Shown one piece after another: positions 51,523 through 59,200 of a stretch of 64,000 nt of DNA. Made by a program: the position numbers and the translations under genes. Below the pieces are notes generated by a model. The model saw only the letters and a program-made list of their open reading frames with translations, made no database searches and was not told the origin of the DNA. The stretch comes from Parvularcula lutaonensis (lineage in GTDB: Bacteria; Pseudomonadota; Alphaproteobacteria; Caulobacterales; Parvularculaceae), in assembly GCF_014651915.1 (NCBI RefSeq), contig NZ_BMXU01000003.1, forward strand, positions 1-64,000, read 5' to 3'. Position 1 is the stretch's first letter; every line of letters begins with the position of its first letter.

Positions 51523-52698
51523 TCATGCCACCCCCTCCCGGCGAAGCCTTGCTTCATGGGACGGCCAGGTGTTCCGCACTGCGAGTTCGAGGTCGTTCAT
51601 CACCCTGTCGAGGTTCGCCCGGCACCGGCGGTAGGTCCGGTTCGACGGGCCGTCATACTCATACACCGTGCGCATCTCGATCGAGGCATTGTCGAACTCC
51701 GAGCTGTCCAGCAGAGCCGTCGTCAGGATATCGCCAGCGAACATTTCGCGCATGGCGTCCCGCATCTCCTGATGGGCCGACTTGTTCTCGTCCACCTTCG
51801 TCGCCAGCAGCTGGACGAATCGATAGTCCATCGCCGCGCCATGCTGCTCCATCGTTTCAAGGACCGATGTCAGCATCCGCAGGAAAGAGACGGTCGAGGC
51901 GTAATCAATTGAACTCGGGGGCGTGGGAATGAGAAGCGCATTGGCAGCCCTCAAGGCGTTGAGAGAAATCATGCCAAGGGCAGGGGGCGGGTCCAGCACC
52001 ACGATGTCGTACCCTTCCGCCACCTCTCGCAGGCCGTGACGAAGCCGCTCGAAACGATCCGAGCCGGCGCCGGTCGAGGCAAGGTGGTACTCGGCATTGT
52101 AAAGGCCGAGGCAGGCGGGGATCAGGTCTAGCCCGTCCCAGTACGTTTTCCGTACCGCGTAATGGAGGCCATCGCGGCCACCCGGCTCGAGATAGGCGAG
52201 CAGGGTATCCTCCTCGCGGATATCCGTCTCGGGGTTGTAACCGAACAGACCCGTCGAGCTCGCCTGGGGATCAGCATCCACAAGCAGAACCCGGTAACCT
52301 TGGAGCGCGAAATACTGCGCGCAGTGGGTGGCGATCGTCGACTTGCCGACGCCCCCCTTGAAGTTCTGGACGCCGAGAATGAGCGGTGGATCGCTCTCCG
52401 CTCGCCCCGGCCGGGTGCCGAAGACGTCCCGCATCCGGTTCACGTCTTCCAGCGTGAAGCCGACCCGGTGCCCGCTTTCGCGCTTTTGCGGCGGGGGCAA
52501 GGTGCCTTCCTGCTCTGCCCGCCTGATCGTCATGTCGGACTTGCCGACCATCTTTGCCGCTTGCCGGATGCTGAACCGGAGGGGGAGGGACTTCTCCTCG
52601 GTCTCTCCGAGAAGCTGGGCGCGCATGGCATCGAGCAGGCCCACTGACCGCTCCTGAAGCCGCGCCACTCGCCGGGTCGCTGGGCTGAAATCCGCCAT
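51523..52698 (-). CDS. repA: ParA/RepA-family partition ATPase
   Basis: 391 aa from ATG 52698 (GGAG 6 nt upstream); the longer frame to 52836 is not conserved. N-terminal helix-turn-helix (FSIRQAAKMVGKSDMTIRRAEQEGTLP) marks the plasmid/chromid type Ia ParA. The deviant Walker A is FKGGVGKSTIATH, with switch I DADPQAS and switch II VVLDPPPALG. It drives DNA segregation with the ParB partner and probably autoregulates its promoter through the HTH. Confidence 0.9.
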   Translation of the reverse strand: MADFSPATRRVARLQERSVGLLDAMRAQLLGETEEKSLPLRFSIRQAAKMVGKSDMTIRRAEQEGTLPPPQKRESGHRVGFTLEDVNRMRDVFGTRPGRAESDPPLILGVQNFKGGVGKSTIATHCAQYFALQGYRVLLVDADPQASSTGLFGYNPETDIREEDTLLAYLEPGGRDGLHYAVRKTYWDGLDLIPACLGLYNAEYHLASTGAGSDRFERLRHGLREVAEGYDIVVLDPPPALGMISLNALRAANALLIPTPPSSIDYASTVSFLRMLTSVLETMEQHGAAMDYRFVQLLATKVDENKSAHQEMRDAMREMFAGDILTTALLDSSEFDNASIEMRTVYEYDGPSNRTYRRCRANLDRVMNDLELAVRNTWPSHEARLRREGVA

Positions 52699-52930
52699 AG
52701 GTTCTCCTGTCGGGGGCTTCGCTAACGGGAGTCGGTGTCGCGGTGTAGGGGTTAACCTTCCGTTTACCTCGAAAGTCGCACTTTCCGCACGCACTGACGA
52801 AAATGTGCAACATCGGCCGGTTCTGGCAGGGTCCATCGACTCTTCCGCAGAATCGTCGCCAGAAACTTATCCCCCCATCCTGCGCCGGGCGTAGGCAGGG
52901 GATCAAATGACGAAAGGACCAGAGCGAAGG

Positions 52931-52962
52931 CAAAGAAAAACCCGGCCAGAGGCCGGGCTTTC
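52931..52962 (-). terminator. Intrinsic terminator reading toward repA
   Basis: On the minus strand the stem GCCCGGCC/GGCCGGGT (7-8 bp, loop TCT) is followed by TTTTTCTTT. It lies in front of repA and opposite the repC leader, not at the end of any gene. Confidence 0.75.
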
Positions 52963-52996
52963 AAGCGGAACCGATGGCTCCCGCATAAGATTGACA
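52931..52996 (-). ncRNA. Candidate counter-transcribed antisense RNA (ctRNA) for the repC-like gene
   Basis: Minus-strand TTGCAC (53030-53025) and TACGCA (53007-53002) are 17 bp apart and would start an RNA near 52995. It would end at the terminator about 65 nt later. Size, strong terminator and position antisense to the initiator leader match repABC ctRNAs, which control copy number and incompatibility. The -10 match is weak, so the promoter is tentative. Confidence 0.4.
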
Positions 52997-53091
52997 CCGA
53001 ATGCGTAGCCCTCTCCGCGACAAAGTGCAAGCCGAAAGCGCGATTCGCGCCACAGGTGATCTTTGGCTTCGCGCCGGACAGGGTGCGCGCG

Positions 53092-54321
53092 ATGACAGGA
53101 CAGATGTGCCTCAAGCCAGGCTTGGCCCGGCGGCACGACCGCTATGAGGACGAGGTGCTACGCTGCCAGACGGAGCGGGCGTCCCTCGATCTCAACAGGC
53201 TGATGATCGACAAGGCGCTGGCGCTGGGGACCGCCGAAGTGCTGACGGCGCAAGAGCGCTGCTTGATGATGGCCCTGTGCGCCCATCTCGACATCCAGGG
53301 CATAGCGGCTGGTGAAACCTCCGTGTGGCCGGGCTCGGCGCGGCTGTGCCGCCTCCTCGGGCTAGGCGAAAGCACCCTGCGCCGCCTCAAAGGCTCCCTC
53401 GAGGAAAAAGGCTTCCTCCTGCGCCGGTATGACCGGAGGAACCGGCCGCTGAAGGGTGGCGCAATCGACCTCAAGCCATTCCTGCTCAAGGTCCCCGAGC
53501 TGTGCCGCGCGGTCGGCCATACCGAGGCCGAGATCCGTCGGTCACGAGAGAACTCGGCAAGCGAGAGGTATGACCATCGCTCAGAAGAGGGCGCCCACCC
53601 GCTCGCGATTGAGCGGGCCACAGGAAATACAAAGATTCAAACCTCCGAACGTCCGCTCCGGCAAAAGGACAGGGAAGGGGAGGGGATCGAACCGGTTCGC
53701 CCTGACGAAGAAAGCGCTATGATCGAACGGGCCGAAGCCATCATGCCCGGGATTTCCGCCGACCCGTCGAAAGCCGCAGCAGAGGCCCTCGGCGAGAAAA
53801 AAGGACGGCGCCTTTGGTCATGGGCCCATAGGCGCCACGGGCCTGACGCCATTCTCGCTCTCGCGATTGCTTCGAAAAGCGCCAAGATCAAAGACCCCGA
53901 GGCCTGGTTCGCCTGGTACGCCACCAACGCCGCCGAGGTGGATCTCGAGGGCCTCGCCGCCAGGGTGACCAAGGCACCGCAAAAAGCAGCCCCCCCCAGC
54001 GACCCGCTGCTCGCCCGCTTCGCCGAAGCCTTCGCCGAAACCGCAGGGGAGGGGGCTGCTCTCTCCTATCTCTCGAACGCCGCCATCGCGGCGAGGGGCA
54101 AGCTGTTGGTCATACGCACGGCCAGCAGGATCGCCATGGACCGCCTCGCCAGCGCCCACATGGATAACCTCCAGCGGGCAGCCGCCTTGATGGGCTTTGC
54201 GGAGGTGCAGCTTAACCCGAAGGCTCTCCCGCCAAATGAGACCGCTCGGCCGAAAGAGACAGCATCAATGCCTGGTTCGCAGACCAGCGCAGGAATGCAG
54301 ACCTCAACCGCCCGCCGATAA
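53092..54321 (+). CDS. repC: RepC-like replication initiator
   Basis: About 409 aa; the start is uncertain (53056, 53092 or 53104). The RepC-type N-terminal winged-helix region shows VWPGSARLCRLLGLGESTLRRLKGSLEEKGFLLRRYDRRNRPLKGGAIDLKPFL. The C-terminal half has a helical bundle (DAILALAIASKSAKIKDPEAWFAWY). It should open the replicon origin, which in repABC plasmids lies inside repC. Unlike standard repABC operons it is divergent from repA-repB. Its last 110 bp overlap the convergent glycosyltransferase gene. Confidence 0.7.
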   Translation: MTGQMCLKPGLARRHDRYEDEVLRCQTERASLDLNRLMIDKALALGTAEVLTAQERCLMMALCAHLDIQGIAAGETSVWPGSARLCRLLGLGESTLRRLKGSLEEKGFLLRRYDRRNRPLKGGAIDLKPFLLKVPELCRAVGHTEAEIRRSRENSASERYDHRSEEGAHPLAIERATGNTKIQTSERPLRQKDREGEGIEPVRPDEESAMIERAEAIMPGISADPSKAAAEALGEKKGRRLWSWAHRRHGPDAILALAIASKSAKIKDPEAWFAWYATNAAEVDLEGLAARVTKAPQKAAPPSDPLLARFAEAFAETAGEGAALSYLSNAAIAARGKLLVIRTASRIAMDRLASAHMDNLQRAAALMGFAEVQLNPKALPPNETARPKETASMPGSQTSAGMQTSTARR

Positions 54322-55033
54322 AGTTGGGCAACTGGCGGGGTGCCGTGGCCAAGACCTCCTGTCGGTAGGCTTCGGCCTGCTTCTCCGACCGGTTATCGCC
54401 ATGGCGGCGGAACCCGCCGAGCAACGTCGGGATGGTTGAAAGATGGGCGTTCCTGGCAAAAGCGCGCCAGAGAATGAAATCCCCAGCGAGACGGGCACTC
54501 GTGAATTTCTTCCTCTCCTCAGCCGGAAGGCCGTCGTAGAGCGTGCGGTCGAAGAACATCGATTCCTGCTGAAGGTATCCCAGGAGGCCGTCATGGAACC
54601 AACCCTCCCGGATCATCCACCTCGGCCAGGATGCGAGCGGCTTGAGATAGGTCAATGCGCCGGTTTCATCCCAGCAGGCCGGGAATCCCGTCACCCAGCG
54701 CTCCTTGGGGAAGGCGGTCTTCCAGCGGAGTACCGTGGAGAACGCCCAGGGCAGATACATGTCGTCGGCGTTCAGCCACGCTATGATCTGGCCTCGCGAT
54801 TGAGAGAAACCGATGTCTATGGCCTCGTATTGGGATGTGCCCGGACTTTCCACGAGCCGGAACCGGGGGTCCTGATGGGCGAACTCCTGCACGATTGCCG
54901 TCGTCGAGTCCTCGGAGCCGCCATCGACCGTGATATGTTCAAATGAGACTTCCGATTGCGATCGAACACTCTCGAGTGTCTCGCGGAGGAAGCGTTCTCC
55001 GTTCAGGACGGGCGTGACGATCGAAATGAGCAT
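54212..55033 (-). CDS. Family 2 glycosyltransferase
   Basis: 273 aa. GT-A fold: MLISIVTPVLNGERFLRETLESVRSQ, ITVDGGSEDST, metal/nucleotide DxD-like WLNADDMYLPW. Close in style to the GT at 56795-57856 (also WLNADD). Probably adds a sugar in surface-polysaccharide synthesis. The C-terminus overlaps the repC-like gene by 110 bp, so one of the two ends may be longer than the functional protein. Confidence 0.85.
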   Translation of the reverse strand: MLISIVTPVLNGERFLRETLESVRSQSEVSFEHITVDGGSEDSTTAIVQEFAHQDPRFRLVESPGTSQYEAIDIGFSQSRGQIIAWLNADDMYLPWAFSTVLRWKTAFPKERWVTGFPACWDETGALTYLKPLASWPRWMIREGWFHDGLLGYLQQESMFFDRTLYDGLPAEERKKFTSARLAGDFILWRAFARNAHLSTIPTLLGGFRRHGDNRSEKQAEAYRQEVLATAPRQLPNFIGGRLRSAFLRWSANQALMLSLSAERSHLAGEPSG

Positions 55034-55223
55034 GACGGGGTTTGGGGCTCTCGGCGCAGGTTGGGTTTAATGTCGCTTGAGGGTTTGCATGGTTCGGCTT
55101 TCACTGGCCTTGCCAAAGAGCAACATGACCCGCACTCCCCGAAGACGGAGGACCATGGATCAATCTGACTGTCCTCTGCTACCGATTACCGCTTTGTTCC
55201 CTCTGTTCGGCGCAATTTCCTAG

Positions 55224-56051
55224 ATGACCCCAGCACAGATTTTTTCTGCGAAGAACGCTTCCGGGATTCGTGCGGTTCTTCGTGACCTTGCACAGGGCTG
55301 GAGCATGCGCGCGGTCTGGCGGACATTCGCCTGGGACGAGATTCAGTCCCGCTACCGGCGAAGCGCGCTGGGGCTCGCGTGGATCGTTCTGTCCTATCTG
55401 ATGTTCGCCGGGGGGATAGCTCTCTTCTTCGGCGGCCTCGCGAACAGCGAGGGTTTCGGCTATTTCCACTATATCGCTGTGGGCTACCCCGTCTTCACGC
55501 TGCTGGTCGGGAACCTGAGCGAAGGGTGCTGGGTGTTTCGAGGGGCTTCCTCGTGGATCCAGAGCTCATCGATGCCCTATTCCGTCTACGTATTCAAAGG
55601 CGTTGCCCGTTCGGCTTTTCCGTTCGCTATCCAGATTACCGCAGCCGTCGTTGTTCTGCTCCTGACCGGATGGAGGCCGACGCTCCCGGTAATCCTGCTG
55701 TGCGTGCCGGCCCTCCTGCTGATCCTGGCCACTGCGATACCCCTCCAGCTTTGCCTCGGCTTTCTCGGGGCCCGCTATCGCGACCTCCAGCATCTCATCG
55801 CTTCGGTGCAGAGGCTGCTGATCTTCATCACGCCAGTCATCTGGATCTACGAAGACACTTCGGGTCTCAGGCGGGCACTGGCGATCTTCAATCCGCTTAC
55901 GCATTATCTGGAGGTCTTCAGGGCTCCCATGCTCGGTCGCGTGCCGCCCTTGGAATCAATGGTCATTGCGCCGGCGCTGACGGTTTTGACGTGGTTGCTC
56001 GCCCTCTTCGTCGCGGCGAGGATGCGCAAGAACTTGCCATTCTGGATCTAA
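55224..56051 (+). CDS. wzm: ABC-2 type polysaccharide export permease
   Basis: 275 aa with six predicted membrane segments (LGLAWIVLSYLMFAGGIALFFG; FAIQITAAVVVLLLTGW; LPVILLCVPALLLILATAIPL). The family motif around RYRRSALGLAWI and the late PLTHYLEVFRAP are typical of Wzm/KpsM/TagG permeases. It forms the inner-membrane channel for O-antigen- or capsule-like glycans. The ATPase gene follows after 3 bp. Confidence 0.88.
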   Translation: MTPAQIFSAKNASGIRAVLRDLAQGWSMRAVWRTFAWDEIQSRYRRSALGLAWIVLSYLMFAGGIALFFGGLANSEGFGYFHYIAVGYPVFTLLVGNLSEGCWVFRGASSWIQSSSMPYSVYVFKGVARSAFPFAIQITAAVVVLLLTGWRPTLPVILLCVPALLLILATAIPLQLCLGFLGARYRDLQHLIASVQRLLIFITPVIWIYEDTSGLRRALAIFNPLTHYLEVFRAPMLGRVPPLESMVIAPALTVLTWLLALFVAARMRKNLPFWI

Positions 56052-56054
56052 GCA

Positions 56055-56798
56055 ATGCCCCGAATCCTTGCCGAGAACGTGTCCCTTGTTCACCCGCTGT
56101 TTGTCGGTAGGAACCAGACCGTTGAATTTCAGGGGTCTGACAAATTTGTCCGCAACCGCGCCGGGCGGCCGATTGGCGTCAAGGCCCTGCGGGATGTCTC
56201 TTTCGAATTTAGCGAAGGGAGCCGTGTCGGGCTCATCGGAGCCAATGGTTCGGGCAAGACCACGCTGCTGCGCGTCCTTGCGGGCATACTGCCCCCCGAC
56301 GAGGGAGTCGTGACCATCGAGGGGCGCAGCACGAATCTGATCAACATCAATCTCGGCACGAAGGCGGACGCCTCAGGCCATCGGAACATCACGCTCCAGG
56401 CACTCGCTTCTGGCTATTCACGCGAAGAAATCGAAAGCAAGCGGAGAGAGATCGTCGAGTTTTCCGAACTCGGAGATTTTCTTGAACTCCCCGTCAACAC
56501 TTATTCGGCCGGTATGCGAATGCGGCTCAGTTTTGCGATCGCGACGGCATTCGAACCGGAGATCCTCCTGCTGGACGAGTGGTTGAGTGCTGGCGATATC
56601 GACTTCAAACGTAAGGCATCCAAGCGCATGGCGTCATTCATTGATCGAGCGGGCGTGCTCGTGCTTGCGAGCCACAGCAAGGCCATGCTCGAGGAAAACT
56701 GTGAGCGTGCCATCTGGCTAGATGAAGGCATCATCCGCGCAGACGGGCCGGTGAAAGAGGTGTTCGCCGAGTATCAAAAAGAGAAGAGCACTGATTAG
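56055..56798 (+). CDS. wzt: ABC transporter ATPase for polysaccharide export
   Basis: 247 aa. Walker A GANGSGKTTLLRVLAG, the Wzt/TagH-type insertion INLGTKADASGHRNI, signature TYSAGMRMRLSFAIA, Walker B EILLLDEWLSAGD and the switch His in VLASHSKAM. No C-terminal carbohydrate-binding domain, so it is the short (KpsT-like) type. Ends 4 bp into the convergent GT gene. Confidence 0.9.
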   Translation: MPRILAENVSLVHPLFVGRNQTVEFQGSDKFVRNRAGRPIGVKALRDVSFEFSEGSRVGLIGANGSGKTTLLRVLAGILPPDEGVVTIEGRSTNLININLGTKADASGHRNITLQALASGYSREEIESKRREIVEFSELGDFLELPVNTYSAGMRMRLSFAIATAFEPEILLLDEWLSAGDIDFKRKASKRMASFIDRAGVLVLASHSKAMLEENCERAIWLDEGIIRADGPVKEVFAEYQKEKSTD

Positions 56799-57856
56799 GC
56801 GAAACGGGCATTCTCGAAGAAGGCACGATTGTTCGCCTTGAAACGAAGATCCAGGTCGAACCGCTCACCCGCCCTCATAGGCAGATTTGGTCTCACGAAG
56901 AGTGTCCGATCTTGCAGGTCGACAGTGCACTCCGATCCGTTCACGGAAGCACCCTCAATCCCCGGTGTGGAGCGGAACGATACCTCGATGGTTTCGAACG
57001 GTCGATCCTCGTAGTGGCAAAGAGAAAGGCGAACCCTTTGCTCGACGCTGCCATCGGCTGCGAGACCATTGATCGCCCTTTCGCCCGGCATGAGCATTCT
57101 TCGCAGGAAACGGTTGATCGCAGGCGGAGCATTGTCGATCACGTTCTGCACACCGAAACCGAACAGTGTACGGAGAGGAGAAGGACCCGCAGACCGGGGA
57201 CCGACAATCCGCGAAATCTCTTCGCGCCGCCTTTTGTTCAGCGAGGACGTTTTCGTTTCGTTTCCCCAGAGAATGACTGATAGGGGCTCGTCAATGAAAT
57301 CGAACCTTGCACCGGTATCGTAGATCCGAAGGAACAGATCCCAGTCCATCGTATAATGAAGCTGGCGATCGAGCCCTCCGGCTTCCTCGCAGACGGCCCT
57401 CGTGAAGAAACACGACGGCTGGGAAATGATTGCGCCATAGCCCAAGCGTTCGGACGGTGGCTCCACGCCGTACTGATAGCCCGTCGTTCTTTTGCTTTCG
57501 TCGATGATGGTGCTGTGGGCATAAACGATATCGGGCGCCTGTGCCGACGCGAATCGGCCCGAAACCCGCGATAGCGCATCCGGGAACAAGAAATCGTCTG
57601 CGTTCAGCCATCCCAGAACGTCGCCCGAAGTGTTCGCCCAACCTGTCGCGATGGCATCAGCCTGGCCCGCATCAGGACCGTGGTGGCGGTAGGAGAAAAG
57701 ATCGCGATACTGATCAGCGAGCCTCTTCACGCGGTCATCATTGGACGCATCGAGAAGCGCGACTTCGACCTCGGCCTGCTGAACGGCCAGTGATGCAAGG
57801 CAATCAGGAAGAAACGGATGCCAGCAGCCGACCGGGACGGTAATGGAATAGCGCAT
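56795..57856 (-). CDS. Family 2 glycosyltransferase with C-terminal extension
   Basis: 353 aa from ATG 57856; longer upstream frame lies opposite the next gene and is not conserved. GT-A core: SITVPVGCWHPFLPDCLASL, HHGPDAGQADAIATGW, WLNADDFLFPDAL, DRQLHYTMDWDLFLR. After about residue 250 a beta-rich tail follows (GERFDLDLRFKANN) that may bind glycan. Stop overlaps wzt by 4 bp. Confidence 0.86.
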   Translation of the reverse strand: MRYSITVPVGCWHPFLPDCLASLAVQQAEVEVALLDASNDDRVKRLADQYRDLFSYRHHGPDAGQADAIATGWANTSGDVLGWLNADDFLFPDALSRVSGRFASAQAPDIVYAHSTIIDESKRTTGYQYGVEPPSERLGYGAIISQPSCFFTRAVCEEAGGLDRQLHYTMDWDLFLRIYDTGARFDFIDEPLSVILWGNETKTSSLNKRRREEISRIVGPRSAGPSPLRTLFGFGVQNVIDNAPPAINRFLRRMLMPGERAINGLAADGSVEQRVRLSLCHYEDRPFETIEVSFRSTPGIEGASVNGSECTVDLQDRTLFVRPNLPMRAGERFDLDLRFKANNRAFFENARFA

Positions 57857-57878
57857 GTCTTGGTCCTGCCAGCGATGG

Positions 57879-59159
57879 TCAGCTTGGTCGACCGGAAGCG
57901 ACATCGAGAAGGGCCCTCGGCGCTGCTCTTTCGGCAATCCGGCGGAAATATTCGATCGGGGCATTGAGGCGCTGATACTCTGCAAACGCCTTGGCGTGGG
58001 CCTCGAGTCTAGCCTCCCAGTTCTCGAAAATATCGAGGATTGCCTGGGCAAGTTCCCTTGGGTGGGTGCCCGCACCGCCGCCGAAAGCCTTGGCCATGTG
58101 CCCTGGGTAGGAATCGTCAGTGGCCACCGCAAACTTCGAGGCCGCGATCGCTTCGCTGATGACTCCCGACCCGCGAACACGATACTTGTCCTTCGCATAG
58201 GGCATCAGCACGACGTCTGCTGCCAAGAGAAGGTTCCGGTATTCGTCCACGCTCAGAGAATGTTCGAGAAGCTGGACGCGCTCTTTCCCGAGGCTGTTGA
58301 TCTTGTCGATGGCACGCTGGATGGCATCCTCACGTCCGATGATTTGTGGCGTCGCCTGAATGACGAAGTGGATCTCGTCAGCAAAGGAGCGATCCTGGGC
58401 AAATTCATAGGTACGCCGAATGACATCAGGGAGCAGGTGGAATCCCTTTTCCATCCGAGCCGATCCGAGGACCGTCACAATCCTTGCATCCGGCTCGATC
58501 TTCAGTTCCTGCGTCTTGTATCGGCGCGCTTGCTCGTGATGCTCATTCGAGAATCGGGGGAGGGGCAGGTTCAGCGGTGCGACCGGCGTCCGCCAGAGGG
58601 CTGACAGGTGGTCCGCCAACAAATCGTTCTCGGCATAGAGAAAGACATGCGTGCCGATGACCCCGAGATAGCCCATCAGGTCGATCGCCTTGGCGACCGT
58701 CCGGGGACTGTCACGGTTGGGCATCACCCCAACTGGATCGTAGGGGGTACAGAGATGTATTGACGGAAGCGCTTCGAGCGGGATTGCTTCGGTCATGGCC
58801 GCTACCGCCTCATAGGTCGCGCCGTCGCAGGTATGAAAGAAAAGAATATCGTGAGCACCGATCTCGAATTCCGCGATGGCCTTCATCAGGCCTTCGAGCA
58901 TTTGGTCCGACAGCGATGCTTCCTTGGCCGCTCCGCCCTGCTTGTATCTGTCATACATCCCCAGCGAAAAGACCGGGTGGGCATGCTCGTGGCGCTCGAG
59001 AAGGGATTTCTCCGCTGACTCGTTGATGAGCCAGCGCGGATCGGCACCGCCCTCTCTTGCGGCGAGATCGGCGTTCAAGGTGAGCTGGTAGTGATGGCCC
59101 CTCAGATCGGTGAGTGAGGGGTCCACTACGAAAAACCTGCCGTGATTGGGATTGTACAT
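57879..59159 (-). CDS. GT-B type glycosyltransferase (group 1-like)
   Basis: 426 aa from ATG 59159 (a start 9 codons earlier is possible). The N-terminal half begins RFFVVDPSLTDLRGHHYQLT. The C-terminal half has the GT4-like donor site: IVTVLGSARMEKGFHLLPDVI, VQLLEHSLSVDEYRNLLLAADVVLMPY, then RVRGSGVISEAIAASKFAV. Probably a retaining sugar transferase of the same surface glycan. It is 22 bp upstream of the GT2 gene and 41 bp downstream of the sulfotransferase fusion. Confidence 0.82.
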   Translation of the reverse strand: MYNPNHGRFFVVDPSLTDLRGHHYQLTLNADLAAREGGADPRWLINESAEKSLLERHEHAHPVFSLGMYDRYKQGGAAKEASLSDQMLEGLMKAIAEFEIGAHDILFFHTCDGATYEAVAAMTEAIPLEALPSIHLCTPYDPVGVMPNRDSPRTVAKAIDLMGYLGVIGTHVFLYAENDLLADHLSALWRTPVAPLNLPLPRFSNEHHEQARRYKTQELKIEPDARIVTVLGSARMEKGFHLLPDVIRRTYEFAQDRSFADEIHFVIQATPQIIGREDAIQRAIDKINSLGKERVQLLEHSLSVDEYRNLLLAADVVLMPYAKDKYRVRGSGVISEAIAASKFAVATDDSYPGHMAKAFGGGAGTHPRELAQAILDIFENWEARLEAHAKAFAEYQRLNAPIEYFRRIAERAAPRALLDVASGRPS

Positions 59160-59200
59160 CGGACGCTCTTTCAGGACAGCAATCAAAAGCGATACACTGC

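Larger units (their letters stand above)
52699..53091. other. 393-bp divergent control region between repA and the repC-like gene
   Basis: Besides the antisense RNA candidate and its terminator, this region holds a possible 33-codon leader frame on the plus strand (ATG 52907 to TAG 53006-53008). It also has an odd palindrome GCGCGATTCGCGC at about 53038-53050, which contains a GANTC (CcrM-type) site. Both rep promoters should lie here. Confidence 0.45.

Noticed and set aside
53038-53050. GCGCGATTCGCGC palindrome with a GANTC site as methylation-controlled origin element
   Set aside because: One short palindrome and one GANTC site are expected by chance in GC-rich alphaproteobacterial DNA; no cluster of such sites is seen.
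57857-58198. N-terminal extension of the GT2 gene
   Set aside because: It lies on the same strand inside the 3' part of the GT-B gene in another frame and has no glycosyltransferase features.
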